Shown here piece after piece: positions 1-12,454 of a DNA stretch of 64,000 nt (the stretch's first letter is position 1; each line of letters opens with the position of its first letter). The DNA lies in contig NW_020312788.1 in assembly GCF_003265705.1 (NCBI RefSeq), positions 1,259,423-1,323,422 of the forward strand. Reading direction: 5' to 3'. The DNA is from Callorhinus ursinus (taxonomy: Eukaryota > Chordata > Mammalia > Carnivora > Otariidae). Position numbers and translations under genes: made by a program. The notes beneath the pieces were generated by a model. That model made no database searches and was not told where the DNA came from. It saw nothing but the letters and a program-made list of their open reading frames with translations.

Positions 1-2329
1 GCCTCCATCTGCACGGACACCCGCTCTTGCACTGCTACTCAGGGCCCCTCTGCAAACGGAAGGTCTCATACAGCCCGGGGAAGGAAAGGCTGGAAAGCAG
101 GACCCCTCACAGGGAAAGCAGGGGCACATAGAGCTCAGCAAACATCGTTTCACCAAAGGACCTAATTAGAAGGAAAGCAAAAATTTCCTATTTACTATGT
201 CTACCTAGTTGCGATAAAATTCACAGCTGTTGCTTAACATACTTCTGATGAGAACATGTTAAACAAACATACATGTGGAGGGGTGCACAGTGAGCAGTTT
301 TCAATCGTACCTTAAATCAAATTTACTTAAACCTCGCTAATTTTAATTCTTCTTACTCTGCAGTTGACATCATCATCATCACATGATTAGCAGATCTTCT
401 ATATCATCATTAAAAAGGGAAACACCTCTTCAGGATGAAAACAAAAGCACACGCCAGAAAGATCAAGCCCAGCTTGGGCACATCGGCCAGGCCTACAGTC
501 CAGTTCTCCAAGCGGAGAAGACATGGCTTCGGGGATTCTTTCTCTTACCCTGTTTTGTTTCCTTCGGGGCTTTCACTGCTCACCTCCGGTGATGCCGCTG
601 CAGTGAACAAGCAGAAAAAGCAGAATCGTGACAGCCACCGGACCCCTGCGGCCCCCAGCCTGCACCAGCCCGCGGTGGCCACCGGGGACACGGGGCCAGG
701 CACTGCCTGTCACCCACTCAGCTCCCGGCCAGAGGAGGAAGGGCCTTACCTGCCATTGTTCACCTTGACCACAGGTGAGACTAAACCTGAGGAAGTCCGG
801 CTCCCAAGATAAAGGACTAGGAGGGATGAATAATTAATAATTCACTGGAACTTGAAGCGGATGGTAAGTGTGAGGCCAGGGTGAATAAAAGAAAGAAACA
901 TTAAATGGAAAGGCCAGGTTTTATTCGTAAGGAAGCTCAGACCAGGGATGCTCATGTTGAACTGCTGGGAACTGGGGCCTCCTTTTCCAAACACTAGTTT
1001 TGGACTGAGAGAAATCAAGCCTTGGTTTCCCAAAAAACTCCAAGGGGAGGCTTGCTGTTAAAGGCAAATGCCGTCTTTGGAGGCCAGTCACGCTGGTTTC
1101 TGCACCCAACCCCACACCCCAGTGGGTTGTGGGGAGTCCATCCCGTTCCTAATAGTTCTCATTCCTAGGAAACTTCCTTTTCATTTTCAAAGCAGTTTAT
1201 TGCAAGCACAACTCAATGAAGCCATTTGCTGATTCTTTCAACCATGTGCCCTTCATTCAACAAATCTTTAGGAAGCCTCTCTCTGTGCCAAGATCTGTAC
1301 CGAGACATTGGAATCAAAAAGAAAAATAAGACCAAATTGTCTCCAGGCAGGCTTGCGGTCTTGTGGCTTTAAATGCCTGTCTGTGGTAGTGACCTCCACA
1401 TTGCTATCTCTAGCCCAAACTTCTCCCCTGAACTCAAAACTCAGAGCCAACATCTCTCCTGGCTACTTCATGCTAGCTAATAGGCATCTAAACAGAAGTT
1501 GTCCAAACCCAGACTCCAAACCTTGCTACTCCCACAGCCTCCCAGCTCACATGTTTCTTGGAGTAATTGATGCCTCCGGCATTAGTCAAAGTCTGTTTGG
1601 GATTTTGACAGCACAACAGTTATTTTAACAGAGGGTTGAATATAAATCATTGATAACTGAAAAGGCAAAAGAAGACCTCTGAGGTAACACTGTGGTGGTC
1701 AGTGTTGGAGGTAGCCACTACCCCAAGAGGTAGGGGAACAGAAGAAGGGTTGGGGTTATCTGAACCTACAGTCTGCAAGGTGGGGCCCACAGAGCTAGAT
1801 CTCTGAGGAGAGAACCAAAGCCCCCAGGTGCCGGTACCTCTGAGAGGGCCCAGTGAGGCTTGTTCTGGGGGTTTGAGGAAATTGGAACCAGCTACTGTGG
1901 CAGCGTCGCTGATAGGAACAGGAAGTCCTCATGATGGAACATGGCCCCCTCCTTCCACAGGCTTGCAATCCCCTCTAGCACCTCTAAGCTCTGTCAGCAA
2001 AGCTTAATGTGGAGCAAACTGGCAAAGCTGAAGGCTGGTCTGAGAGAGACATGAGCCTAGAAACATGCACTTAAGAACCAGCACAGTCCACCTCTTCAGC
2101 TGCTTAGTCTCCACACACCTTCCTACCAAACTTCTTTCTCTCATACCGCACCTCCAACTTGCCACTCGGCTCTACCTTTAAATCCTCCCAAGACTTGGCC
2201 TTGTCTCACCACTGCACTGTCACCACTGTGTTCCTGGCACCTCAGCCTCGCCTGGACTGGCACTGTATCCTCCCGAGAGGCTTTCTTTACTTGTACTCCA
2301 GTCAATTCTCCACACCGAAGCCAACGTTA
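1..2329. other. Intergenic sequence, no gene recognised
   Basis: Moderately GC-rich around 590-800 (some CpG), otherwise mixed. Short frames exist on both strands but show no recognisable domain. A GTAAGG donor-like site on the minus strand near 750 has no supporting acceptor. I recognise no repeat family here. Confidence 0.5.
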
Positions 2330-2812
2330 CTGTACTCATTAGCTAGGGCTGCCGTAATGTGCCACATTACCACACACTTGGTGGATTAAAATGGAAATTT
2401 ATTCTCTCACCCTTCTGGAGGCCAGAGGTCTGAAATCCAGGTGTCAGCAGAGGCGCTTACTTCTGCAGGCTCCTGAGGGAGAATCTCGATGTTCCCACCT
2501 CTCTCCTAGCTTCTGGTGGTTGCAGGCAATTCTTGGCCTCCCTTGGTCTTGTAGACACATCACTCCAACCTCTGCTTCTGTCTTCACATTGTCTTCTTCT
2601 CCATGTATCTGGGTGTTTCTGTGTCCATTTCTCTTCTTATATGGACAAAAGTCATTGGGTTTAGGGTCCATCCTAAATCCAGTATGATATGATTTTGAGA
2701 TCCTTAACTTCATTATTATCTACAAAGACCATTTTCATAGAAGTTTGCATTCACAGGTATTGGGGATTAAGACTTGAAAATTGTTTAGGGTCCACTGTTC
2801 AACCCACTACGG
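2330..2812 (-). mobile_element. MaLR-type LTR (MLT1-like), old
   Basis: The plus strand reads as the reverse of a MaLR LTR: GCTAGGGCTGCCGTAATGTG, then a stretch with TTTATTCTCTCACCCTTCTG, and a far end near 2800 ending in CAACCCACTACGG. It is diverged and has no internal region. The family name is from memory. Confidence 0.65.
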
Positions 2813-2814
2813 TG

Positions 2815-3368
2815 ATAGTGTTAAAACACAAATCAGATCATTTCACCCCTCTGCTTAAAATCCTCCCATGGCTCCTATCATGCCTTGAGTAAAAACTGCA
2901 CTTGTCTACAGCTCTGGATGCTACACCTCTCTGATTTCCTCTCCTACCTCTCTCACCTTCTTCACCCCACAGGAGCTACTTCATTCCCCACACTCCCCAC
3001 ACATGCCAGCTTCAAGTTTCCGCACGTGCTATCCCTCTACAGAGAATGTTCTCCCTCCAGATATCCCCATGGCTCTCACCCTGCGATTCTTCAGAGTTTT
3101 TCTCAAAAGTCACCTTTTCAGCAAGGTTTCCCATAACCTTGCTGTATAAAATTCCACCCTCATCCTCATTTCCTGCTTTATTTTCTGCCAGAGCACTTAA
3201 TGATATATCATACTATAAATTTTCAGTTTTTATTACTTTCTTTTATTACTGTCATTAAAATATAAGCTCCACGAAGACCATGTTTTTTTTTTTGCCAATT
3301 TCATTCACTACTTTTCCTGAAGTACTTAGAATAGTGCCTGGTACCTATATGCACTCAGTAATTATACT
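2815..3368 (+). mobile_element. L2 LINE 3' end
   Basis: A typical L2 3' sequence: CTGCTTAAAATCCTCCCATGG near the start, ATAAGCTCCACGAAGACC near 3262, and TAGAATAGTGCCTGGTACC with a CACTCAGTAATTAT end. It is old and diverged. Confidence 0.75.
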
Positions 3369-3842
3369 TTAAAATGCAACTTATACAACTGAAATTGCAC
3401 AAAAGAGAAAATATCAAAGTTCCTGTTTTAATAGGGGCCAATCCTAGAGAAGCACTAAAAACAGCAAGTACGTCATAAATGAAAACATATGCAAATCTCA
3501 TTTTAGTGTATCTGATTCACCTTCTACTGGTGATATTTAATGATACCAAGCAGAATGCAGAATTGTCACCAGTGGAATAAAATAGTTTGAAACTTTTCTC
3601 AAATATAAAAAATAAAAAAACAATTCTGATTAACAATGATAGAGGAAAGACTGAATTCTTTCTATTCTAGCTGTAAAATATAATGTCACAAAATCTTTGT
3701 CATATAGAAAGGCAATTAAAGAGTATTCAGCAAAAATTTCTAGGAAAAAAAGGACTTTAGAGATGCATCAGAAGGTTAATTAATGAAAATGTTATTTTCT
3801 GGATTATTTTATGTTTTCAGCATCTATCAGCTTTTTAAATGA
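3369..3842. other. Unassigned AT-rich sequence
   Basis: About 470 bases with no open frame of note and no repeat I recognise. Confidence 0.4.
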
Positions 3843-5230
3843 CTTTTTAAACTACTTTATTGAGATATAATTGATATAGAATAAACTGCACATATTTAGA
3901 CTAGGCAATTTGGTAAGTTTTGACATTTCTGTAAACCCATGAAATTATCACCCTCCAGATAGTGAATCACATCACAATTAAGATAGTGAATATAGCCATT
4001 ACCCTCATTTCCTTGGGACCCTTAATAACCTTGTAAGCTTCTCTTACCTGCTCTTTGATAGGTTGTGGTTTTATTTGCATTCAGTTTAAAATACTCTCTA
4101 ATTTTCTTTTTGATTTCTTCTTTGACCCATTTAGAGGTATATTCTTTAGTTTCTAAAGATTTGGAAACTTTCCAGAGATCTTTGTTTTGTTGGTTTCTTG
4201 TTTAATTCCATTATGATTACAGAGTATGTTTTGAGTGACTTGGATCCTTTTAAATGTATCGGGACTATTTCATGCTACAGAATACGGTCTACCCTAGCAA
4301 ACGGACTATAAAAAGAATGTGTATTCCACTCTGATTAGATGGCATGCTCCCTAAATGTCAGTTAGGTCTAGTTGGTTGGTAGCGTTGATTTGGTCTTCTA
4401 TACCCTCATTGATTTTCTTATTTATCTACTTATTCTATTGATTTTTTGAGGGAGGTGAATTGAAATCTCTAGCTATAATCAAAGATTTCTCTACTTCTCT
4501 TTGCATTTGTTAGTTTTCACTTCATGTATTTTAAAGCTCTGTAAGTAGGTGCATAATATTTAGGATTTTTATGTTCTCTTGATGAATTGGCTCTTTCATC
4601 ATTAGAAAATGACATTTTGTAGCCTTGGTAATACTCTTTACTCTGAAATCTACTTTCTCTGATTGAAATATAGCCATTTAGCTTTATTTTGATTGGTATT
4701 AACATGGTAAATTTTCCCATTTTTTTATATCCAACTTATTTGTATCTTTATATTTAAAGTGTGTTTCTTGCAGGCAACATATAATTAGTTCTTGCTTCTT
4801 TAATCAATTTGACAATCTCTACCTTTTAATTGGCATTTATATGTAATATGATTACTGATAAGGCTAGCTTTAAGCCTATCATCTTGTTTTTTGTTTTCTA
4901 TTTGTCCCATCTGTTCTTTATTCTTTTCCCTCTACTTTTCTGCCTCCTTTTTGATCGAGTATTTTTTACAATTTCATTTTATCCCCTTTCTTGGCTTATT
5001 GACTATAACTCTTCGCTTTCTTATTTTAGTGTTTGCTTTTGGGGGTTGCACTCTACATCATTAATATAGATGATATGCTTTCAAGTAAAATTATATCACT
5101 TTATGTAGAGTGTAAGAACCTTACAAGAGTATATTTCCAATTATTCCCTCTAGGCCTTTATACTGTGTTTCATGCATCCTACTTATGCATATGTTACAAA
5201 ACTCATGATTGTTATTATTTTTGTTTAAAC
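3843..5230 (-). mobile_element. Old L1 (L1M-type), antisense to plus
   Basis: Starts with the reversed 3' UTR motif CTTTATTGAGATATAATTGA, then reads as reversed ORF2 (for example 4340-4480 and 4690-4790). All frames are broken. A second copy begins immediately after it. Confidence 0.75.
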
Positions 5231-6425
5231 AATTACCATTTTTCTAACTGCTTTATTGAGATATAATTCATATACTATATAATACACCTTTTGAATTTGA
5301 ATAAAAAACACAATTTAGTGTTTTTTAGTATAGTCACAAGATTGTGCAATCATTACCACTATCTAATGCCAGAACATTTTTATCACCCCAAAAGGAAACC
5401 CCTTTTAGCCTGTATCTCCCAAATCCTCCGTCCTTCCAACCATAAGTAACTACTAATTTCCTTTCTATAGATTTGCCTATTCTGGACATTTCATATAAAT
5501 GGAATCATACAATATATGGTCTTTTATGACTGGCTTCTTATGTCTAGCATGCTTTGAAGGTTCATTCATGTTGTAATATGTATCAGTATTTTATTCCTTC
5601 TTATTGCTGAATAATATTCCATTATATAAATGTTACTTTTAAATACTTGTATCAGTTGATGAACACTTGGGTTGTTTCCACTTTGGAACTATATAAATAA
5701 TGTTGGTATGAACACTCTGAAAATAAATAAAGGAAACCTCATTTAAACTGGAGTCAGGAGCTCTGATGCACTACCTCTCAAGCACTACCACTCACTGTGA
5801 GAAGCGTATCTCACATTCCCCAACAGGAAGAAGCTCACTCTACATACCCCATCAGGAAGAAGGAAGAATTCCTCCCTGCCTAGCAACAGCCCAGCCAATG
5901 AGAAACCACCACACTCAGCCAACAAGAAGTTATAACAGCCCCTCCCAGCTTCTTTCTTTCCCTGGTAAAAGCAAGCCACTCTTTTCTGTTCCCTGAACTT
6001 GTCTATGGTTCACCACAGTTGGCTTGTCCCAAATTACAATTCTCTGCTATTCCCAAATAAACTAATTTTACTGGTTAAATAGCTGGCTCTTTAAAAAAAA
6101 AAAAAAAAAGGTCAACAACACTCATGTACATGTGTTTGTGTGGATATATGTTTTCATTTTACTTCAATGTATACCTACAAGTAGAATTGCTGAATCACAT
6201 GGTAACTCTATGTTTAACCATTTGCGGCACCGTCAGACCATTTTCCAGAGCAGCTGCACCATTTTACGTGCCCATGAGCAATTATAAGTGTTCCAATTTC
6301 TCCACATCTTCATCAACACTTTTAACTATTTGTCTTTTTGACTATAGCTATCCTGGTGGTATTTCATTGTGGTTTTGATTTGCATTTCCCTGATGACTAA
6401 TGGCCGATTAATTATCTTTTATAAA
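5231..6425 (-). mobile_element. Old L1 (L1M-type), second copy, interrupted
   Basis: Begins again with GCTTTATTGAGATATAATTC at about 5250. It runs through the reversed 3' UTR (5330-5700) and resumes at 6120-6420 with GATTTGCATTTCCCTGATGA. It is split at 5718-6110 by an LTR-derived insertion. Being in tandem with the copy at 3843, it suggests a duplication or two separate insertions. Confidence 0.8.
5718..6110 (+). mobile_element. LTR-like sequence with poly-A tail inserted in L1
   Basis: A segment with retroviral LTR character: CAGCCAATGAGAAACCACCA, then TGGTTCACCACAGTTGGC, an AATAAA at 6055-6060, and about 30 bases later an A-run (6093-6109). AACACTC is found on both sides (5711-5717 and 6118-6124), splitting the host L1. 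The tail and short repeats suggest L1-mediated insertion of an LTR-initiated or LTR-terminated RNA. The family is not identified. Confidence 0.5.
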
Positions 6426-6676
6426 ACTAGATTTAAATATAAGATAAAATAGTATATATTTATCCATGTAGTTATAACCTTCAATATTCTTCAGTCTTTT
6501 TGTAGATCCTTATTTCCATCTAGTATCATTTTTCTTCTGCCTGATGGACTTCCTTTAATATTTCTTATTTATGAGTCTATAAGTGATAAATTTATTGCAT
6601 TTTATATCTGTAAAGTCTTTCTTTTGCCTTCACTTTTTGGAAAAATGTCTTTGTTGGGTATAAAATCGGGTATTGA

Positions 6677-6890
6677 CATGAGAGACGATGGACTCTGAGA
6701 AACAAACTGAGGGTTCTAGAGGGGAGGGGGGTGGGGGGATGCGTTAGCCTGGTGATGGGTATTAAAGAGGGCACATTCTGCATGGAGCACTGGGTGTTAT
6801 GCACAAACAATGAATCATGGAACACTACACCAAAAACTAATGATGTAATGTATGGTGATTAACATAACAATAAAAAATTTAAAGAAAAAA
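6677..6890 (+). mobile_element. Young carnivore L1, 5'-truncated 3' end
   Basis: A 3' end with GGAGCACTGGGTGTTATGC, CTAATGATGTAATGTATGG and an AATAAA-rich tail. It is flanked by a 17-bp target-site duplication with one mismatch (6660-6676 and 6891-6907, ATAAAATCGGRTATTGA). Same family as the copies at 20163, 24501, 30090, 48785 and 50692. Confidence 0.92.
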
Positions 6891-7991
6891 ATAAAATCGG
6901 ATATTGAAAGGGTTCTTTTTTTTCCTTTCAGTCCTTTTAACATGTTGCTCCAGTGTCTTGTGCTTTGCTTGTGTGCATGTGTGTTTTTCTGATGAGAAAC
7001 CTGCCATCATTATTATCCTTGTTTCTCTGAATGTAACCTGGCCTTTTTCCTCTAAGCTGCTTTTAAGATTTTCCGAGCGATCTGATTATGATATGCCTTG
7101 GTGTAGCTGTCTTCATTTTTTTTTTTTTTTTGGTGGTTGGGGTCATTAAGCTCCATGTACTTTTAATGAAATTTGGAAAGTTGGGGACCATTGTTCTTCA
7201 AATAATTTTTCTTTGCCCATTTCCTTTTCAGAACTCTAACTGCTTATATATTAGGCCATTTGAAGATGTCCCTTAGTATAGAGATGCTGTGTTCATTTTT
7301 TAAAATTATTTTTCCTCTCTTTGCTTCATTTCAGAACTGATAAATATCTCTTTGTCTTCAAGTTCACTACTCTTTTCTGCTGCAATTAATTCTTCTGCCA
7401 TTAATTCTCTCTAATTTTTTGCTTCAGGCATTATAGTTTTTAGCTCTAGAGATTTAACTTGGGTCTTTAAATGACTCTTATGCCTTTACTTACCTTTTTA
7501 AACATATGTCATGCCGTTATAATAATTGCCCTGTGTTCCTGCCCATCAATTCTAACATCTGTATAAGTTCCAGTTGACTTTTATTGATTTTTTTCCTTAT
7601 TATGGTCATATATTCCTGCTTCTATTCATACCTGGTAATTTTTTATTGAATGCCAGTTATGAATTTTTCTTGTTGGCTGCTGGATATATTTGATTTGCTA
7701 TAAATATTATTGGCTATGTCTGAGATGCAGTTAAATTACTAGGAAACAGTTTGATTCTTTTTCTTCTTTTTAAGATTTCATGGGTGAGAGCAGACCAGTC
7801 TTCAGTCTAGAGGTCATTATTTCCTACTATTTAGGCAATGTGCTTCTGAGTATTTTACCTAATGTTTTGAAAATTATGAGGATTTCCAGTCTGTGTGGTG
7901 GGAGGAGGTATTATTCTTGGCCTTGTACAAACTCTAGGTATTGTTCTTCCTAATCCTCTGGATGGTTCTTTCCCTGGCCTTACGTAGTTTT

Positions 7992-7993
<2 letters not shown>

Positions 7994-8038
<45 letters not shown>
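7994..8038. repeat. (CA)n microsatellite
   Basis: About 22 uninterrupted CA units inside an old L1-like stretch. Confidence 0.98.
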
Positions 8039-8040
<2 letters not shown>

Positions 8041-8559
8041 ATGAATGCTCTGACAAATACTTAAAGGGAACTATCTGTTCTTTGGAATTCTCTCTCTCTG
8101 TGCAGCTCTGTCCTTTCCAGTACTCCATGAACTTTAGCTGCCTTGCCTGACCCTCAGCTCAGCCTCTTTAGCCAGGGAATCAACCAGGTTCTGCCTGGAT
8201 TTTTTCTCCTTTGCCCTATAGCCTGGAAACACTCAATGAAGTATGTTAGGGCAATTATAAGGTTTATTTCATTTGTTTCCCATTTCTTGGGGATTAGTGT
8301 CCTTGGCTTCTTGATATCCAGTCTCTTGAAAAATCACCATCTCGTTTATCTTGCCCACTTTTTTGTGGTGTTGTTGGTTGTATCTGGTAGGAGGCAAATG
8401 TGGTGCCTGTTATTCCATCTTAGCCAAAAGTGGAAGTCTCTGATAGCCCTTTAAATTTTCGGTTTATTATGATTTCTTTTCTTATTCTAAATAAATGTTC
8501 ACTTTTCTACTTAATTTTTATTTGTAATTTTGTATCTTTTTCTTAAAGAGGGCCTCCAC

Positions 8560-9075
8560 TGCTGTATAATCTCTAGTTCCATATTCAGGCTCTTGAGCTG
8601 AACCACATGGGTTGGAATTCTGCCTCCACCTCCTATTATCACTGTGACCTTGAGCAGAAATGGTATTATAAATTATGGGATTACCTATACAGAGTGTGAG
8701 GGCTTAGGATGACAGATACCTCCCTACATAACTGATGAGAACAAAGAAAGAATAGACCACAAAAGAAAGAGCATGGCCAGAAAAATGGGATAACCAAAAG
8801 AATATAATGTCCTGGAAAACAAAGTAGGTAACCTCCCAAAGAAGGGGAGAGATTAATATATTCTATGCCACTAAAGATCAAAATGAGGACTTAAGAATTG
8901 CCCCTGGGTTTGGCAAGACAGCAGTCCTGTTTGATGTTGTCAAATAGGGATATGAATAGGCTTTACCATATACGTTAACAGTGAGTGTTAAATAAGAATT
9001 TTATGCTAATTCCTTAGCACATAGTAGGCATTCAAAAATATAAGATATTATTGTTATTATTATTATCAAAATTAT
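8560..9075 (+). mobile_element. MIR SINE, probably interrupted
   Basis: The 5' half is seen near 8600-8660 (GGTTGGAATTCTGCCTCC, CTGTGACCTTGAGCAG) and the 3' half near 9010-9045 (CCTTAGCACATAGTAGGC). About 330 unassigned bases (8670-8995) lie between them. Confidence 0.55.
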
Positions 9076-11574
9076 GTTCACCTTTTGCATGACTAGATCC
9101 AACCCATGCCTCACCCTCGTATATAAATGTTAGGGCAGATTCAGAGCCTCTCTCTGATATTGTCTCTGTTTCCCTTGGCTCATCATCACTCATACCCCAA
9201 CGCATGAACTAGGGGTCTTTCTGTCACACACACATCACATCACATCACAGGCAATTGATACTACAAGCTACCTTGGTTTTTTCCATGGGCAGACATTTCT
9301 TCCAATATCCCTCCCTATCTTATTAAAATAATGTAGACTTCACCAATTATTAGCACTTCCCGTGGATTGAAAGCCAATGCTGGGTCAATCCTGGGTCATA
9401 TGCCCATATGCTTAGAGGCTAGGAAAGATGCTTGGGCCAGCTTTCCACCACGATTCCCTCTAAGTAAGAAGGGGAATGGACTCTTAGCAGACAAAGACTA
9501 TGGCCAGTGTTCCCTACATCCAGCCAATTTCAGGGGTCCAGGATATAACCAACCAAACCAAAAAGATACATGGTTGCAGTAGATCAAACACCTTGAATTC
9601 TATTTCTAAATTCCCTTTTTAATTTAGGGAGGCACTGAATCCATTTGTAAGCCCATATGGATTCCAACTGAAAAATTGATCCTAAGGTTCTGATTCATTG
9701 CTGTATGAATTGTATTAATGCTATTCGCAGAGGTCTATGTGAAGTCCCAAATCATACCTTTCAAGATGAGAAGTATAATTTGTACCAAGAATCAACTGAT
9801 TTAAACCCCAAACACACCTGTGTTGAAGCTGAAAATTTGCTATCTGGGCTTCTCTGAACCTTGTACCATAAGTCTTTCTAGATGACTAAGTCTTCCGATA
9901 CTTGAAAGTTTAATCATTTAAACAGAAGACTTTAGAATTTTAATGCTGTGTGAGACAAAAAATCTTCCCGAACAAATATATTCCAGTTTCCTAAACAAGG
10001 CAAAATGAACATTATTTTACCTTTTCTTAGAGACTCCAGGTTACTCATAAAAATATCATAAATGGCCCAATCTAGAATAGATTTAAGACTCCAAGGATTA
10101 TTTAACCCTACACTAAATGGGCCCAGATGGTTGGTTTTAAGTTCTTGGCACTATTATAGTTTTTCTCTCTCCCTTCTTGTTGGCACCTGCCATTTCCTGT
10201 GGTAGTAGCTTCTTCCACATTTAATCATTTGTTGCTTTTTATATCTGAGAGTTTAGACAATGGATGAGAATTATGTATAAAGTTAGTATAAATGGATTCT
10301 GAATGGGGCCCTGAGAGATTTCACAAGTAAACAATCTAAAGTTGCTCAAATGCTGTTTTTGAAAATAGGTAGGGTATAAACAAAACTATGGAACATTGTG
10401 TAACATCAGTGCTGGCTTCTCAGTAATTTTGTTGGTTTATTTCATTTTCCTTACTTCGTGGTTCTTGGCCCTGTCCTGTACTGGTAAGGATGATGAATGG
10501 TAGTTTCCCATGACAGAGACTAGGCTTCTGGTGTACTTCCTTCTCTCTATATCATCATGGGCATCCGCCTGGTTGAACATATAGCCAGAATGACTAAAAG
10601 CATGAGCTCTTGTCCTGGGCCTTATTGGAAGAAGTTTGTTCCATAGGTTTGGATTTGAGTGGGCTGAACCCCGTGAGGGGAAGTCAGGCTGTCAGCCACC
10701 ACATTCCCATCCTGCAGAATTAGCTCCCAAGCACGGCTTTGTCTCTGGAGCCTCTTCCTGCAGCACACCATCCAGCCCCAGAATTTCTCTGTACCAGGAA
10801 AAACCCCTGCCCAACATTTTAGTATAATCCTGGGGAGCGTTTTCAATGCATGAGTGAGCTTCCAACCATTTAATTCCTTAAACAGCAGAAACTTCAACTG
10901 TTCCCAGGAGTCTGTGCATTGGCTCAGAAAAAGCCCTGCTGCTTCCCTTCCCTAAAAATCCACTGGCAAAGGATGGCTCCGGCATCCATCATCTGTTAGC
11001 ACAATGGCTGTAGGGGCGTCCCCTGGAGAGGCAGGGGTTCTGGTCCTGGAACCTGCGTCTCATGGTCCCACCCCCCTGCTCCCCAGAAAGGCTGGCCTGT
11101 GAGCTTCTTTCCAGCCTCTTCCCTCTGGGCATCTCCTGGCTTACTTGACCTATTTTCTATAGGCTCAAGACAGAGAGCATAGGAAAGTGCCGAATCACTC
11201 TAGGGTCTGCAATGTGTCCAGTTATAAAGCCCAATGTCAAAGTGAAATACCAACCTTTTAGTGGCCCCATATCTCACAGATTTAGTGGTCAATTCTAGTT
11301 AAAGATCAGCGTCTGTTTCTTTATTTTCTTTCCCTGGAGTAAAAGAAAAAAAGTTCTTTTCTTTTAGGAGATTCTAGATTATTTATTTCTAAACATCATT
11401 AGAGGCTATATGTTTTCTCAACGATGGGAAAAGTAAAGATTTCATCTATTCACCCAATCAGGATAGAATTGTTTCTCCTTTTATTGTTAGGAAGTTTTCT
11501 TCCTTCCCCATCTCTAGCTCAGTGTCCTGGGTCTCTAGGTACATAGTAGCTACTCAAGAAATATTCATTGATTG
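9076..11574. other. Intergenic sequence, no gene recognised
   Basis: Mostly single-copy-looking DNA with a small ATCAC pentamer run near 9228-9248. The longest frame (minus, 10622-10897) matches nothing I know. Confidence 0.45.
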
Positions 11575-11575
11575 A

Positions 11576-11680
11576 GGGGCACCTGGCTGGCTCAGTCTGT
11601 AGAGCATGCGACTCTTGATCTCAGGGTTGTGAGTTTGAGCCCTGCATTGGGTATAGAGATTACTTAAAAATAAAATCTTT
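11576..11680 (+). mobile_element. Can-SINE, short older form
   Basis: The tRNA-derived head GGGGCACCTGGCTGGCTCAG and internal B-box-like GTTTGAGCCCTGC are followed by GGGTATAGAGATTACTT and an A-rich end. It lacks the CT-rich tract of the younger copies. TCATTGATTGA-like repeats flank it imperfectly. Confidence 0.9.
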
Positions 11681-11838
11681 CATTGGCTGAAAGAATGAAT
11701 GGAAGGATAGTTGGACAGAAAAATGCTGTGCACTGTTGTCTTCCAGGGCACCCTCCCAACTAGGTAGAGAAGCCTCACAATGCTTCTTGGCAGCCCTTCT
11801 TCAGGGACCATTGAACCAAAACAAAACGGAATCTCTTA

Positions 11839-12454
11839 TGTCAGAGACAAAATGGAAATGGTCAGCATAGGTGCATAAAGGAAACCTAACCTAACCTTAT
11901 AGGAATTTATGGTTCTTAGAAATCAGCAGGGGAAGGGTGCCTGGGTGGCTCAGTCAGTTAAGCGGCCAGCTCTCAATTTTGACTCAGGTCATGATCTCAG
12001 GGTCCCGGGATCGAGCCCCACATCAGACTCCACACTCAGAGTGGATTCTGCCTGAGGATTCTCTCTCCCTCTCCTTCTGTTTCTCCCCCACACTCGCACA
12101 TTCTCTCTCTAAAATAAAAAAAATAAATAAATCATTAAAAAAAAAAAAAACTCAGCAGAAGGCACCAGCCAATCCCTAAATACCAAGTCTGTTTATGACA
12201 TGTCAGGACTTAACTTGCTCCCCTGACTCAGCTGCCCTGATCCAAAGAAGAAAGAAGACCATTAGGCAACCAATCAGCTGAAAAAGCCAAATAACTTCTG
12301 CATTTACCCCATAAAATATCTCTTAGTCTATAAGGAACCTTGAACTCGCTTCTCCCAGAGCCATGAGTTTCCCAGGCTGCATTTTGAAAGTCTTGCAATA
12401 AACTCCTCTTTCTGTTTTGTTTTATTCCTTATATGCAGAGTTTGGTTTCTGACA
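11839..12454 (+). mobile_element. Solo LTR of an endogenous retrovirus, split by a Can-SINE
   Basis: Ends carry short inverted repeats TGTCAGA (11839) and TCTGACA (12448-12454). Inside are a TATA-like CATAAAATATC (12310), CAGAGCCATGAGTTTCCC and an AATAAA at 12399-12404, the expected U3-R-U5 order. Without the Can-SINE it is about 400 bp. No clear target duplication was found, and no viral gene is present. Confidence 0.6.
11935..12150 (+). mobile_element. Can-SINE
   Basis: Head GGGTGCCTGGGTGGCTCAGT, a CT-rich tract (12060-12110) and an A-tail. It lies inside the solo LTR and is flanked by imperfect TCAGCAG repeats, so it is younger than the LTR. Confidence 0.96.

Larger units (their letters stand above)
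6426..8460 (-). mobile_element. Probable old L1 5' region or HAL1-like, interrupted
   Basis: A T-rich stretch with phrases typical of reversed L1M 5' parts, for example TTGAATGCCAGTTATGAATT at 7647 and CTGTGTGGTGGGAGGAGG at 7891. A young L1 3' end (6677-6890) and a (CA)n tract interrupt it. No open frame. The subfamily is uncertain. Confidence 0.4.

Noticed and set aside
730..780. Possible splice donor on the minus strand (GGCAG|GTAAGG) next to an open stretch, perhaps a MYO3B exon
   Set aside because: No acceptor or recognisable peptide supports it, and the expected distance from UBR3 to MYO3B is larger than this window allows.
7934..8150. Frames encoding runs of Thr-His or Cys-Val
   Set aside because: They are translations of the (CA)n microsatellite.
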